A DNA stretch of 21,716 bases from JACPHD01 sp964526325 (GTDB lineage Bacteria; Patescibacteriota; Patescibacteriia; Patescibacteriales; GWC2-42-12). Below the pieces are notes generated by a model. That model was not told the origin of the DNA and ran no database searches. It was given only the letters and a program-made list of their open reading frames with translations. The stretch covers positions 1 to 21,716 of the forward strand of contig CAZGKM010000020.1 of assembly GCA_964526325.1 (NCBI GenBank), read 5' to 3'. Position numbers and translations under genes: made by a program. Of this stretch, positions 1 through 6,773 are shown one piece after another (within the stretch, counting starts at the first letter, position 1; each line of letters opens with the position of its first letter).

Positions 1-74
1 TTATGGTCAGCCATATGCCCGATTTCGTTAAACAAATAAAATTCGATGATGATTTGGATTTAAGTAAAATTTAG
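1..74 (+). CDS. C-terminal end of an upstream protein (5' truncated), possibly ABC-type ATPase
   Basis: The reading frame beginning at base 3 is open from the window edge to a TAG at 72-74 and gives about 23 residues, including VSHMPDFV and DDDLDLSKI. Its composition fits its neighbours. The hydrophobic-SH pattern followed by an acidic, hydrophobic strand resembles the H-loop and last strand of ABC ATPases, but this is too short to assign. A promoter for the next gene follows directly. The gene body lies outside the window. Confidence 0.5.
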   Translation, partial: MVSHMPDFVKQIKFDDDLDLSKI

Positions 75-107
75 CCAGCCGTAGTAAAAGTAAAATTTTG
101 CTAAATA

Positions 108-136
108 TTGCTAAAAATCGTCATTTATTGTATTAT
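108..136 (+). promoter_or_regulatory. Sigma-70-like promoter for the SPFH gene
   Basis: TTGCTA at 108-113 and TATTAT at 131-136 are separated by exactly 17 bases. Transcription would start near 143, 23 bases before the ATG. A second TTGCTAAA lies 11 bases upstream (97-104). The same -35 hexamer with the same spacing precedes infC at 20900. Confidence 0.6.
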
Positions 137-165
137 ATTAAGTAATAATAATTAAATATAATTTT

Positions 166-975
166 ATGGAAAACAGTTTTAAAAAAATTATCAGGATAGG
201 CGCAATAATATTTGTAATTTTTATTGTAATTTCGGCTCTTAATCCTATAGTTTTAATCGGAGCCGGTGAAAGAGGAATATTGATGAATTTTGGCGCGGTC
301 CAGGACAAAATTATGGGAGAAGGTATTCATTTCAGAATTCCCATAGTGCAAAAAGTAGAAAAAATTGACGTGCAGACTCAAAAATTGGAAGTTAAAACCA
401 TGGCTTATTCTAAAGATATTCAGACGGTTGAAAGCCAATTGGCCTTGAATTATCATATTAAGGCGGATGTCGCCAATAAATTATGGCAAGAAGTCGGGTT
501 TGATTATCAGTCAAGATTAATCGATCCTTCCATTCAGGAAAGCGTCAAAGCCGCTACGGCTAAATTTACCGCTCAAGAATTGATTGAACAGCGCGCCAAG
601 GTTAAAGATGAAATTAAAACTGAGCTGTTCAATAGATTGAGCAGGTATTTTGCCGTAGATGAATTTTCAATTATAGATTTTTCTTTTAGCGATGAATATG
701 AAAAAGCGGTTGAAGCCAAGCAGGTAGCCCAGCAAGCGGCGCTCAAAGCGGAAAACGATTTACAGAGGATCAAAACCGAAGCCGAACAACGCGTAGCGCA
801 AGCCAAAGCCGAGGCCGAGGCAATAAAACTTCAATCCGATGCCGCCAATAACGATAAATATATTAATTTAAAAGCTTTGGAAGTGCAAAAAACGGCTGTT
901 GAAAAATGGAACGGCGTGCTACCGACCCAAATGATACCCGGAGGCTCTTTGCCATTTATCAACTTAACGAAATAA
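166..975 (+). CDS. SPFH/prohibitin-like membrane protein (HflC-like)
   Basis: A 269-residue protein. One N-terminal membrane segment (about residues 8-30) is followed by GERGILMNFG and an SPFH fold (about 32-195) with the typical G-E-G-x-H-F-R-I-P strand. An Ala/Glu/Lys/Gln-rich coiled coil follows (about 180-235), and the tail WNGVLPTQMIPGG is typical of bacterial prohibitins. Members form ring- or cage-like oligomers at the cytoplasmic membrane and modulate proteases such as FtsH or organise membrane domains. No ftsH is seen here, so the partner is unknown. The ATG at 166 is preceded by an A/T-rich leader without a Shine-Dalgarno sequence. It appears monocistronic, lying between the promoter at 108-136 and the terminator at 1009-1040. 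The family call is firm; the exact role is not. Confidence 0.88.
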   Translation: MENSFKKIIRIGAIIFVIFIVISALNPIVLIGAGERGILMNFGAVQDKIMGEGIHFRIPIVQKVEKIDVQTQKLEVKTMAYSKDIQTVESQLALNYHIKADVANKLWQEVGFDYQSRLIDPSIQESVKAATAKFTAQELIEQRAKVKDEIKTELFNRLSRYFAVDEFSIIDFSFSDEYEKAVEAKQVAQQAALKAENDLQRIKTEAEQRVAQAKAEAEAIKLQSDAANNDKYINLKALEVQKTAVEKWNGVLPTQMIPGGSLPFINLTK

Positions 976-1008
976 ATTGTTAAAGCATATCTATAATAAT
1001 ATAAATAG

Positions 1009-1040
1009 AACGCCTATTGATATAAGGCGTTTTATTTTTT
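1009..1040 (+). terminator. Intrinsic terminator after SPFH gene
   Basis: AACGCCT (1009-1015) pairs with AGGCGTT (1025-1031) around a 9-base loop, followed by a T-rich run to 1040. It ends the SPFH unit before the promoter of the next gene. Confidence 0.75.
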
Positions 1041-1053
1041 AAAATAATTTTGG

Positions 1054-1082
1054 TTGAAGAATAATCTTCCATGTTTTATACT
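1054..1082 (+). promoter_or_regulatory. Sigma-70-like promoter, probably giving a leaderless mRNA
   Basis: TTGAAG (1054-1059) and TATACT (1077-1082) are spaced by 17 bases. The ATG of the metallopeptidase begins only 7 bases after the -10 hexamer, where transcription itself would be expected to start, so the mRNA is predicted to be leaderless or nearly so. Confidence 0.5.
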
Positions 1083-1088
1083 TAAATT

Positions 1089-2027
1089 ATGAAAGTATCC
1101 AATAAAATAATCCAAATAATTGTTTTTATTATTTTAATCATCAGTTTGGTATTTTATTTTGAAGAAGATTTGAGATTAGCTCAGCAAAATTTAACTAAAA
1201 TAATAAGCCCTTGCGATAAGCCGATTGAATATTCAATCGGCGAGTTTAACGAAAAATTCGGTTTGAGCCAAGAAGATTTTTTAAAAACTTTAAATCAGGC
1301 GGCAGATATCTGGCAAGAGCCGGTAAATAAAAAATTATTTGTTTACGCTACCGACGGCGCTTTGAAAATTAATTTAGTTTATGATTCTCGCCAAGAAGCT
1401 ACCGATAAATTAAAAAAATTGGGGCTTAGCATCCATAATGATCAAGCCACTTACGAATCATTAAAAAATAAATACGATTCTTTCGATAAAATATATAACA
1501 CGCAAAAAAAGGAGCTTGATAATACAATAAAGTATTATGAGGAGCAAAAAGCTAATTACGAAGCAGAAGTTAAGGCGGCTAATAAACGCGGAGTAAGCCC
1601 GGCCGAATACGATATTTTAGAACAAGAAAGAAAAGATTTAAATAAATTAGTAGAATCAATTAAAGAAAAGCAAATAGCGCTTAATAAAGTAGCCGACGAT
1701 ATAAACGCAGTAGCCAGCGTTATAAACAGAATAATACGCGAGTTAAATTTAAGTGTTGGCGATTATAATAGTATCGGCGCTAGCGCTTCAGGCGAATTTC
1801 AGGAAGGCCAATATGTTAGAGATGAGGCTGGCGAAAGAATAGATATTTATCAATTTGACGATCAAGAGCTTTTAGTTAGAGTTTTAGCCCATGAACTCGG
1901 CCATGCCTTAGGAATCGATCATCTTGATAACCCCAAGGCGGTCATGTATAGGCTGAACGAAAGCGGCAATGAAAAAATAACGGCCGATGACATAGCGGCA
2001 TTAAAGGCGGTTTGCCAAATAGAATAA
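1089..2027 (+). CDS. Matrixin-type (M10) zinc metallopeptidase, membrane-anchored
   Basis: A 312-residue protein with one N-terminal membrane segment (about 7-27), which probably leaves the rest outside the cytoplasm. A long charged coiled-coil stretch (about 125-215) is followed by the catalytic domain. The zinc site HELGHALGIDH has H268, E269, H272 and H278, with a downstream Met-turn at M286 (AVMY). This is the HExxHxxGxxH...M signature of metzincins, and the spacing suits matrixins. Substrates are unknown; peptidoglycan-bound or surface proteins are plausible. The coiled coil inserted between anchor and protease is unlike secreted matrixins and may position the enzyme or act as a pro-region. 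It lies in its own unit, with a terminator at 2045-2076. Confidence 0.85.
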   Translation: MKVSNKIIQIIVFIILIISLVFYFEEDLRLAQQNLTKIISPCDKPIEYSIGEFNEKFGLSQEDFLKTLNQAADIWQEPVNKKLFVYATDGALKINLVYDSRQEATDKLKKLGLSIHNDQATYESLKNKYDSFDKIYNTQKKELDNTIKYYEEQKANYEAEVKAANKRGVSPAEYDILEQERKDLNKLVESIKEKQIALNKVADDINAVASVINRIIRELNLSVGDYNSIGASASGEFQEGQYVRDEAGERIDIYQFDDQELLVRVLAHELGHALGIDHLDNPKAVMYRLNESGNEKITADDIAALKAVCQIE

Positions 2028-2044
2028 ATTTTAGAGTTAGATTA

Positions 2045-2076
2045 AAAAAAACAGTGCTATAGTAGCGCTGTTTTTT
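2045..2076 (+). terminator. Strong, probably bidirectional intrinsic terminator
   Basis: An A-run and ACAGTGCTA pair with TAGCGCTGT and a T-run through a TAG triloop (2060-2062). One G-T pair interrupts an otherwise perfect stem of 14 or more base pairs. The A-tract and T-tract make it symmetrical. Confidence 0.8.
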
Positions 2077-2114
2077 AATTTTTCATTTATTAATTTAAGT
2101 GTTATATTATATTT

Positions 2115-3383
2115 ATGTTTAATGTTAATGATTTTTTATTAAATTTACCTTTGCCCCTGATTGACCATTGGGGTTATTTGATTATATTTTTAGCGGCTAT
2201 TGTGGAAGCTATGCCGATTTTTGGCACATTTATCCCCGGTCATACGATTATTATATTAGGAGGATTTTTAGCTAAGCTCGGCGTGCTTAGATTGGAAGCA
2301 GTTATAGTTGCGGCGGCCGTTGGCGTAGTTGTCGGTGATTTATTGGCTTATTATATCGGTCGTAAATTCGGCTATGATTTTGTTGTCAGCTACGGCAAAT
2401 ACTTTTTTTTAAATGAAGAAAAATATAAAAAAACTAAAAAGCTGGTAGCCGAACATGCTGGCAAAGCTTTAATTATCGGTCGATTCAGTCCATTTACCAG
2501 AGCTTTAGCGGCTTTTTTAGCCGGCATTTACAAAATAAAATTTCCAAAATTTGTTTTTTATTCTATTGTCGGCGGTGTTAGCTGGTCTACTATTTCCGTG
2601 CTTTTGGGCTATATTATGGGTCAAGGCTTTGAAGGCGCGGCCAAATATTTCGGCCGAGTGGTTTTAGCCGCCATAATTTTAATCATCTTAACATTTTTTG
2701 CTTACAGGATGCTTAATAAAAGAAGGCAAGTTTTTGTCAAAAAGCATAGCGTTTATTTAGTGTTAAATACTATATCTATTTATATATTTTCTAAAATGGT
2801 TGAAGATTATTTGGATAAAGAATCAATCTATCATTTTGATTTTTGGTTAACGCAGAACATTGCTTCAATTTGGCAGTCTTGGTCAAACAAATTTATGATT
2901 TTTGCAACTAACGTTTTAAGCCCGGAAAGTTTATTGGTTATAGCATTGGTTGCCGCCAGCTATTATTTAGTCAAAAAAAATTGGTATAATACCGTTTTAA
3001 TTTTTTTTAGTTCGGCCGGCGGATTAATTCTTGGCGCGATTTCAAAACAATTAATCGGCCGTTCAAGGCCGCTTGGCGGGTTGATTCCCGAAAGCGGGTT
3101 AAGTTTCCCAAGCCAGCATTCTCTTATGGCTTTAATATTTTTTTCTTTAGTAATATTTTTGTATAGCGATAAAATTAAAAATAAGTTTTTTAAAAGTTTG
3201 TTTATTGTAAGTAATATATTGCTTATAATATTGGCTGGTTTTTCCAGAATTTATTTAAAAGTGCATTGGTTTAGCGATGTTATGGCGGGATTCGCTTTGG
3301 GTTTATTTTGGCTGACTTTATTAATTTTGGTTTTTGCCGTTATTATTAAGCTATTTAAAGATAAAAAATATGGACCCCGTTAG
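2115..3383 (+). CDS. DedA-family / PAP2 phosphatase fusion protein
   Basis: A 422-residue polytopic membrane protein. Residues about 1-200 are a DedA (SNARE-associated/VTT) domain with FIPGHTIIILGG, GDLLAYYIGR and GRFSPFTRALAAFLAG, which contains the conserved GR-x-x-P-x-x-R motif. Residues about 240-410 are a PAP2 phosphatase domain with K311 and R316/R318-P (IGRSRP), PSQH with H335, and SR-x5-H-x3-D with R378, H384 and D388, so all three PAP2 catalytic motifs are intact. DedA proteins include undecaprenyl-phosphate flippases, and PAP2 enzymes include undecaprenyl-diphosphate phosphatases. The fusion therefore plausibly couples dephosphorylation and flipping of the lipid carrier; this is inference, and other lipid phosphates are possible. 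The stop codon lies inside the left arm of a 15-bp inverted repeat shared with the next gene. Confidence 0.87.
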   Translation: MFNVNDFLLNLPLPLIDHWGYLIIFLAAIVEAMPIFGTFIPGHTIIILGGFLAKLGVLRLEAVIVAAAVGVVVGDLLAYYIGRKFGYDFVVSYGKYFFLNEEKYKKTKKLVAEHAGKALIIGRFSPFTRALAAFLAGIYKIKFPKFVFYSIVGGVSWSTISVLLGYIMGQGFEGAAKYFGRVVLAAIILIILTFFAYRMLNKRRQVFVKKHSVYLVLNTISIYIFSKMVEDYLDKESIYHFDFWLTQNIASIWQSWSNKFMIFATNVLSPESLLVIALVAASYYLVKKNWYNTVLIFFSSAGGLILGAISKQLIGRSRPLGGLIPESGLSFPSQHSLMALIFFSLVIFLYSDKIKNKFFKSLFIVSNILLIILAGFSRIYLKVHWFSDVMAGFALGLFWLTLLILVFAVIIKLFKDKKYGPR

Positions 3384-3452
3384 AAATTTATTAAAAAATG
3401 CGGGGCCTTATAATATAAAAAACTATTATGCAAAATCAAATTTCTAACGGGG
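3375..3452. repeat. Perfect 15-bp inverted repeat with arms inside two coding ends
   Basis: CCCCGTTAGAAATTT at 3375-3389 is exactly complementary to AAATTTCTAACGGGG at 3438-3452. The left arm contains the last codon and TAG stop of the DedA-PAP2 gene; the right arm encodes residues of the DUF5654 N-terminus (QISNGA region). A competing CGGGG at 3401-3405 can also pair with the left arm, giving a shorter hairpin. In the long form the DUF5654 start codon sits in the loop. Confidence 0.75.
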
Positions 3453-3733
3453 CGGAAAACAACACTAATAATTTTGCAAAAATTAAACAGGAAAGCGAAA
3501 ATATTTCGCGCCAAGTTAAAGAGAAAACTTTAGGTTTTATTATTACAGCCTTTGGCTTGGTCGCCGGCCTGGCCTGGAATGAAGCTATCCAGTCGCTGAT
3601 TAAAAGTTTTTTTGCCGTTGACAAAGATTCGATTTGGGCTAAATTTATTTATGCGATAGCCATGACAATAATTGTAGTTATTATTACTGTTTATTTGACT
3701 AAATTTTTTAGCAAAGAGGAAAATAAAAAATAA
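3428..3733 (+). CDS. DUF5654-family small membrane protein
   Basis: A 101-residue protein. A polar N-terminus rich in Asn and Lys is followed by two predicted membrane segments, about 36-60 (LGFIITAFGLVAGLAWNEAI) and 72-94, and a Lys/Glu tail. The GLVAGLAWNEAIQ block is the recognisable feature of DUF5654 proteins, small two-helix membrane proteins of unknown function found in Patescibacteria and archaea. The first residues (about 4-9) are encoded by one arm of an inverted repeat, so the N-terminus may be a recent acquisition. The small ORF at 3735 starts one base after the stop, suggesting co-transcription. Function unknown. Confidence 0.75.
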   Translation: MQNQISNGAENNTNNFAKIKQESENISRQVKEKTLGFIITAFGLVAGLAWNEAIQSLIKSFFAVDKDSIWAKFIYAIAMTIIVVIITVYLTKFFSKEENKK

Positions 3734-3734
3734 T

Positions 3735-3851
3735 ATGAAATCACAAGCGCGCGTAAAAGTCGGCGGCCGGCGAGGTAATCCTGGCTTTAGAACTCCTTCC
3801 AGTTTTAGATATCGCCAAGCTGTAAAAATAAGTAAATATAAAAAAACATAA
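3735..3851 (+). CDS. Putative 38-residue basic small protein
   Basis: An ATG at 3735 opens a 38-codon frame ending in TAA at 3849-3851. It sits between two well-supported genes with gaps of 1 and 4 bases. The peptide contains SQARVKVGGRRGNPG and RTPSSFRYRQAV and ends KISKYKKT. It is strongly basic (about ten Lys/Arg) with almost no acidic residues and no membrane segment. The composition would suit a nucleic-acid or ribosome-binding peptide, but I do not recognise a family. Tight packing and similar base usage argue for a real gene; the short length leaves doubt. Confidence 0.5.
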   Translation: MKSQARVKVGGRRGNPGFRTPSSFRYRQAVKISKYKKT

Positions 3852-3855
3852 TTTT

Positions 3856-4284
3856 ATGAGAATTAAAAAGCAAAAAATTAATAAATTAGTTTGGCTAGAG
3901 ATTAAGAATGGCGACGATTTATATGTCGCTTTATCCGGTTATTGTTTAAAAAATAACATAAAAGCCGGGTTGATATTTGCCGTTGGCGCTTTAAAAAATG
4001 CCAAGCTTGGCTATTATGATCAGGCTAAAAAAGTTTTTCTACCTAAAAATATAAATAAACCTTTAGAAATATTATCCTGCTTGGGCAATATTTCTCTTAA
4101 AGATGGCAAGCCGTTCGTTCATGCTCATTTAACCGTGTCAGATAAATCCGGACGGGTTTATGGCGGTCATCTAGAAAAAGGTTCGATTGTTTTTGCCTGC
4201 GAGTGCGCTATTGCAGAAAGTCGAGGAGAGTTTTTAAATAGAAAATTTAATAAATTAACAGGTTTAAATTTATGGAATTTCTAA
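3856..4284 (+). CDS. PPC-domain (DUF296) protein
   Basis: A 142-residue single-domain protein covering a whole PPC (plants and prokaryotes conserved) domain. It shows FAVGALKNAKLGYYD (about 41-55), HAHLTVSD with H89 and H91, and GRVYGGHL with H105; the three histidines are the conserved putative metal-binding set. Bacterial stand-alone PPC proteins form trimers. In plants the domain accompanies AT-hooks, and in bacteria its biochemical role is unproven. No AT-hook or DNA-binding extension is visible. Its 3' end overlaps the next gene by 13 bases, which implies translational coupling. Confidence 0.82.
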   Translation: MRIKKQKINKLVWLEIKNGDDLYVALSGYCLKNNIKAGLIFAVGALKNAKLGYYDQAKKVFLPKNINKPLEILSCLGNISLKDGKPFVHAHLTVSDKSGRVYGGHLEKGSIVFACECAIAESRGEFLNRKFNKLTGLNLWNF

Positions 4285-5174
4285 AAATAAAATTAGTTTG
4301 GAAGATAGCGATCGCCGTTTTTTTGTTGGCCGTTGTAATTTTAGGCCTAAGGCTATTAAGCGGCGATGAAGATATTTGGCTTTGCGGCGATAGTGGCTGG
4401 GTTAAACACGGCAACCCGGACGCTCCCCAACCAACTACGCCTTGCGGTGAGCTGAAACAGCCGGATGAAGTTTTAGTGGTTATGCCGCAAGCGAACCAAA
4501 CGATTAGCAGCCCCCTAACCGTTGAAGGGCAGGCCAGAGGCAATTGGTTTTTTGAAGCCAGTTTTCCGATTGAGCTTATTGACAATCAGGGAAAAGTATT
4601 AGGCCGAAGCTACGTTCAGGCGCAAAGCGATTGGATGACCGAAAATTTCGTGCCATTCAAAGGAGAAATAAATTATCAGCTCGCGGCCACGACTACCGGT
4701 AAACTGGTTTTAAAAAACGATAATCCGTCAGGACTTCCCCAATATGATAAAAAAATAGAGATGCCGGTTTTAATTAGTCCGAGCGAGACTATGATAGTTA
4801 AAGCTTTTTTTAGCAATAATGGTTTAGATCCGGAAATTACTTGCACTAAAGTTTTCGCCATAGAGCGTCAAGCGCCGAAAACTTCGGCTGTGGCGCGCGC
4901 GGCGCTGGAACAGCTTCTGACCGGTCCGAGCGAACAAGATTTAGCTCAAGGATTTTACACCAGTCTTAACCCGGGGGTTAAAATTCAGGAATTGACTATA
5001 GTCAATGGAGTGGTTAAAGTTGATTTTGATGAAACCATGGAAAAGGGCATGGGCGGTTCATGCCGCGTTAGCGCTATCCGCGCGCAAATAAACGAAACCC
5101 TAAAGCAATTTTCTACGGTTAAAGACGTTATCATATCTATCAACGGCAGAACCGAAGATATTTTACAGCCGTAA
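4272..5174 (+). CDS. Membrane-anchored Gmad2 + GerMN domain protein
   Basis: A 300-residue protein with an N-terminal membrane anchor (about 9-29). A short Cys-containing linker follows (WLCGDSGWVKHG, TTPCGE; C38 and C58 could form a disulfide). A Gmad2 immunoglobulin-like domain (about 66-165) includes VVMPQANQTISSPLTVEGQARG and a W-rich strand, and a GerMN domain (about 173-297) includes LLTGPSEQDLAQGF and KVDFDETM. This pairing is frequent in Patescibacteria and Firmicutes envelope proteins. GerMN was named from sporulation and germination proteins, but no spore genes are present, so a general cell-wall or surface-binding role is likelier. It starts inside the preceding gene. Domain calls are firm; the function is unknown. 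Confidence 0.82.
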   Translation: MEFLKIKLVWKIAIAVFLLAVVILGLRLLSGDEDIWLCGDSGWVKHGNPDAPQPTTPCGELKQPDEVLVVMPQANQTISSPLTVEGQARGNWFFEASFPIELIDNQGKVLGRSYVQAQSDWMTENFVPFKGEINYQLAATTTGKLVLKNDNPSGLPQYDKKIEMPVLISPSETMIVKAFFSNNGLDPEITCTKVFAIERQAPKTSAVARAALEQLLTGPSEQDLAQGFYTSLNPGVKIQELTIVNGVVKVDFDETMEKGMGGSCRVSAIRAQINETLKQFSTVKDVIISINGRTEDILQP

Positions 5175-5196
5175 AAACAATGGGTGAAATTTGTCG

Positions 5197-5336
5197 GGGT
5201 AGAAAAGTTCGTTTTTCGCTTAAGACGAAATCTGTGTATTTTTTCTTAAAATTATCAGCAGTTAAAAAATAGATTGAATAATTTTAAGAAAAAATCACTA
5301 CGATTTCGTATGCGCTCAAAACAAATTTTTCTACCC
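5197..5336. mobile_element. 140-bp MITE-like imperfect palindrome
   Basis: Terminal inverted repeats GGGTAGAAAA (5197-5206) and TTTTCTACCC (5327-5336) bound the element. Inside, CGAAATC (5226-5232) pairs with GATTTCG (5302-5308). A perfect 18-bp inner repeat pairs 5238-5255 with 5278-5295, around a 22-base loop. The whole unit can fold into one long hairpin. TTGT occurs just outside both ends (5191-5194, 5337-5340) but is offset by two bases on the left, so a target duplication is doubtful. No ORF is inside. A structured RNA is the main alternative. Confidence 0.65.
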
Positions 5337-5368
5337 TTGTGTCTAATAAGCATAATTAATTTTTTTAT

Positions 5369-6379
5369 ATGAATTTAGAAAATTTAGAAAGCATTTTGAG
5401 CGAAGAACCAAAATTCAGGCTTAAACAGGCGAAGCAGGCGATTTTTATTGATTTAATAAGCGATTGGAATCAAGCTACAAATTTTTCTTTGCCTTTGCGT
5501 GAAAAATTAAACCAGAACTGTCCGCTAGAAATTGAAGCTGAAACTTTAATCAGCCGGGGAGGTAATTCGGTTAAGGCCTTAATCAACTTGGAAGACGGCT
5601 TAAAGATTGAAACCGTTTTGCTGGAGCACGGCGCCGGGCGTAATACGGTTTGTTTATCTTCCCAGGTCGGCTGTCCCTTAGGCTGTTTATTCTGCGCCAC
5701 CGGGAAAATGGGCTTTAAAAGAAATTTAACCGACTCTGAAATAATTGAGCAGGCCGTTTTTTTCGCGCGTTTATTAAAAAAAGAAGGCCGGCAGATCAAT
5801 AATATTGTTTTTATGGGCATGGGCGAGCCGTTTTTAAATTATGGAAATGTCATGGACGCGATTAAAATTTTAAACGATAAAGACGGCTTAAACATCGGCG
5901 CGCGCCGTATTTCCATTTCCACTATCGGCGTGACTAACGGCATTAAAAAACTGGCCAACGAGCTTATGCAAGTTAATTTGGCCATATCTCTTCATGCGCC
6001 CTCGGACGATTTGCGCGAACAGCTTATTCCGGCCAATAAAAAATATTCGCTTGACGCGATAATCGAAGAATTAAATAATTATCTAAAGCAAACCGGCCGG
6101 CGGGTCATGATTGAATATTTAATGATTGATAAATTCAACGATAGCAAAGAGCAGGCTGCGGAACTCGCGCTTTTATTGAAAAATATAGATCGGCCGTTAT
6201 ATTTCGTTAATTTAATCGCTTACAATCCAACGGCCGATTTTAAGCCGTCGCCGGCCAAAAGAATTAAAGATTTTAAATTGGCATTAAATAAGCAAGGCAT
6301 AGAAGTAACCGAACGCTATCGCTTTGGCCAAGATATTAATGCCGCCTGCGGGCAGTTAGCGGGAAAAAAAGTAAATTAA
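5369..6379 (+). CDS. rlmN: Dual-specificity 23S rRNA/tRNA adenine-C2 methyltransferase RlmN
   Basis: A 336-residue radical-SAM enzyme that methylates C2 of A2503 in 23S rRNA and A37 in a subset of tRNAs. The N-terminal helical domain covers about 1-90. The 4Fe-4S cluster motif C102-x3-C106-x2-C109 lies in VGCPLGCLFCATG. FMGMGEP (SAM binding), SISTIG, LAISLHAP and IEYLMIDKFND follow in family order. C327 in INAACGQL corresponds to the catalytic resolving cysteine near the C-terminus. Length is slightly below the usual 345-390. It starts at ATG 5369 after the palindromic element and is probably co-transcribed with the next gene, 18 bases downstream. Confidence 0.96.
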   Translation: MNLENLESILSEEPKFRLKQAKQAIFIDLISDWNQATNFSLPLREKLNQNCPLEIEAETLISRGGNSVKALINLEDGLKIETVLLEHGAGRNTVCLSSQVGCPLGCLFCATGKMGFKRNLTDSEIIEQAVFFARLLKKEGRQINNIVFMGMGEPFLNYGNVMDAIKILNDKDGLNIGARRISISTIGVTNGIKKLANELMQVNLAISLHAPSDDLREQLIPANKKYSLDAIIEELNNYLKQTGRRVMIEYLMIDKFNDSKEQAAELALLLKNIDRPLYFVNLIAYNPTADFKPSPAKRIKDFKLALNKQGIEVTERYRFGQDINAACGQLAGKKVN

Positions 6380-6397
6380 TAAATAATTTATAAATTT

Positions 6398-6670
6398 ATG
6401 ACTAAAAAATTTTTTACAACCGAAGAAGCGAAAAGAATCGGCGATGATTTAAGCATTGATTGGAATAAAGTAAACCTTGAAGAATTTCAGCAAGGTTTAC
6501 ATGTTGAGCTGGAGCATGGCTTAGTTGATCCCGTTACTAACGTGACCGATGATGACTTGACGGTTACCGGCAAGATCGCCTGGGCGCATTTAAATGAATT
6601 CGCGGATTACTATACGCGGCTTAAAAAAATGGAAGATGAAGCCGAGGCGTATTGGGAGAGTAAAAAATAG
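6398..6670 (+). CDS. DUF5661-family protein
   Basis: A 90-residue soluble acidic protein with the pattern FTTEEAKRIGDDLSIDW near the start, then LHVELEHGLVDPVTNVTDDD and GKIAWAHLNEFADYYTRL. This matches the DUF5661 family, widespread in Patescibacteria and archaea and of unknown function. The HVELEHG and AHLNEF histidines and acidic residues could bind metal, but that is speculation. It lies 18 bases after rlmN and is likely in the same transcript. It ends just before the promoter and terminator pair in the nusA leader. Confidence 0.8.
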   Translation: MTKKFFTTEEAKRIGDDLSIDWNKVNLEEFQQGLHVELEHGLVDPVTNVTDDDLTVTGKIAWAHLNEFADYYTRLKKMEDEAEAYWESKK

Positions 6671-6676
6671 GATTGG

Positions 6677-6705
6677 TTGACTTTTATGCAGGGCAATGCT
6701 ATTAT
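6677..6705 (+). promoter_or_regulatory. Sigma-70 promoter of nusA
   Basis: TTGACT (6677-6682) and TATTAT (6700-6705) have a 17-base spacer, the best consensus match in the window. Predicted start is near 6712, directly before a terminator hairpin in the nusA leader. Confidence 0.7.
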
Positions 6706-6714
6706 ATAGATACT

Positions 6715-6748
6715 AAGGCTAGTTGATTAAATTCAAACTAGCCTTTTT
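6715..6748 (+). terminator. Intrinsic terminator / attenuator in the nusA leader
   Basis: AAGGCTAGTT (6715-6724) pairs perfectly with AACTAGCCTT (6736-6745) around an 11-base loop and runs into a T-tract (6744-6748). It lies downstream of the predicted nusA promoter and 26 bases before the nusA ATG. It could terminate rlmN-DUF5661 readthrough, attenuate nusA, or both. Confidence 0.65.
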
Positions 6749-6773
6749 ATTTAACTTATTATTTAAAAATATT

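Noticed and set aside
6723..6773. TTG start for nusA 17 codons upstream
   Set aside because: It would begin inside the terminator hairpin and add a hydrophobic extension foreign to NusA; ATG 6774 aligns with the family N-terminus.
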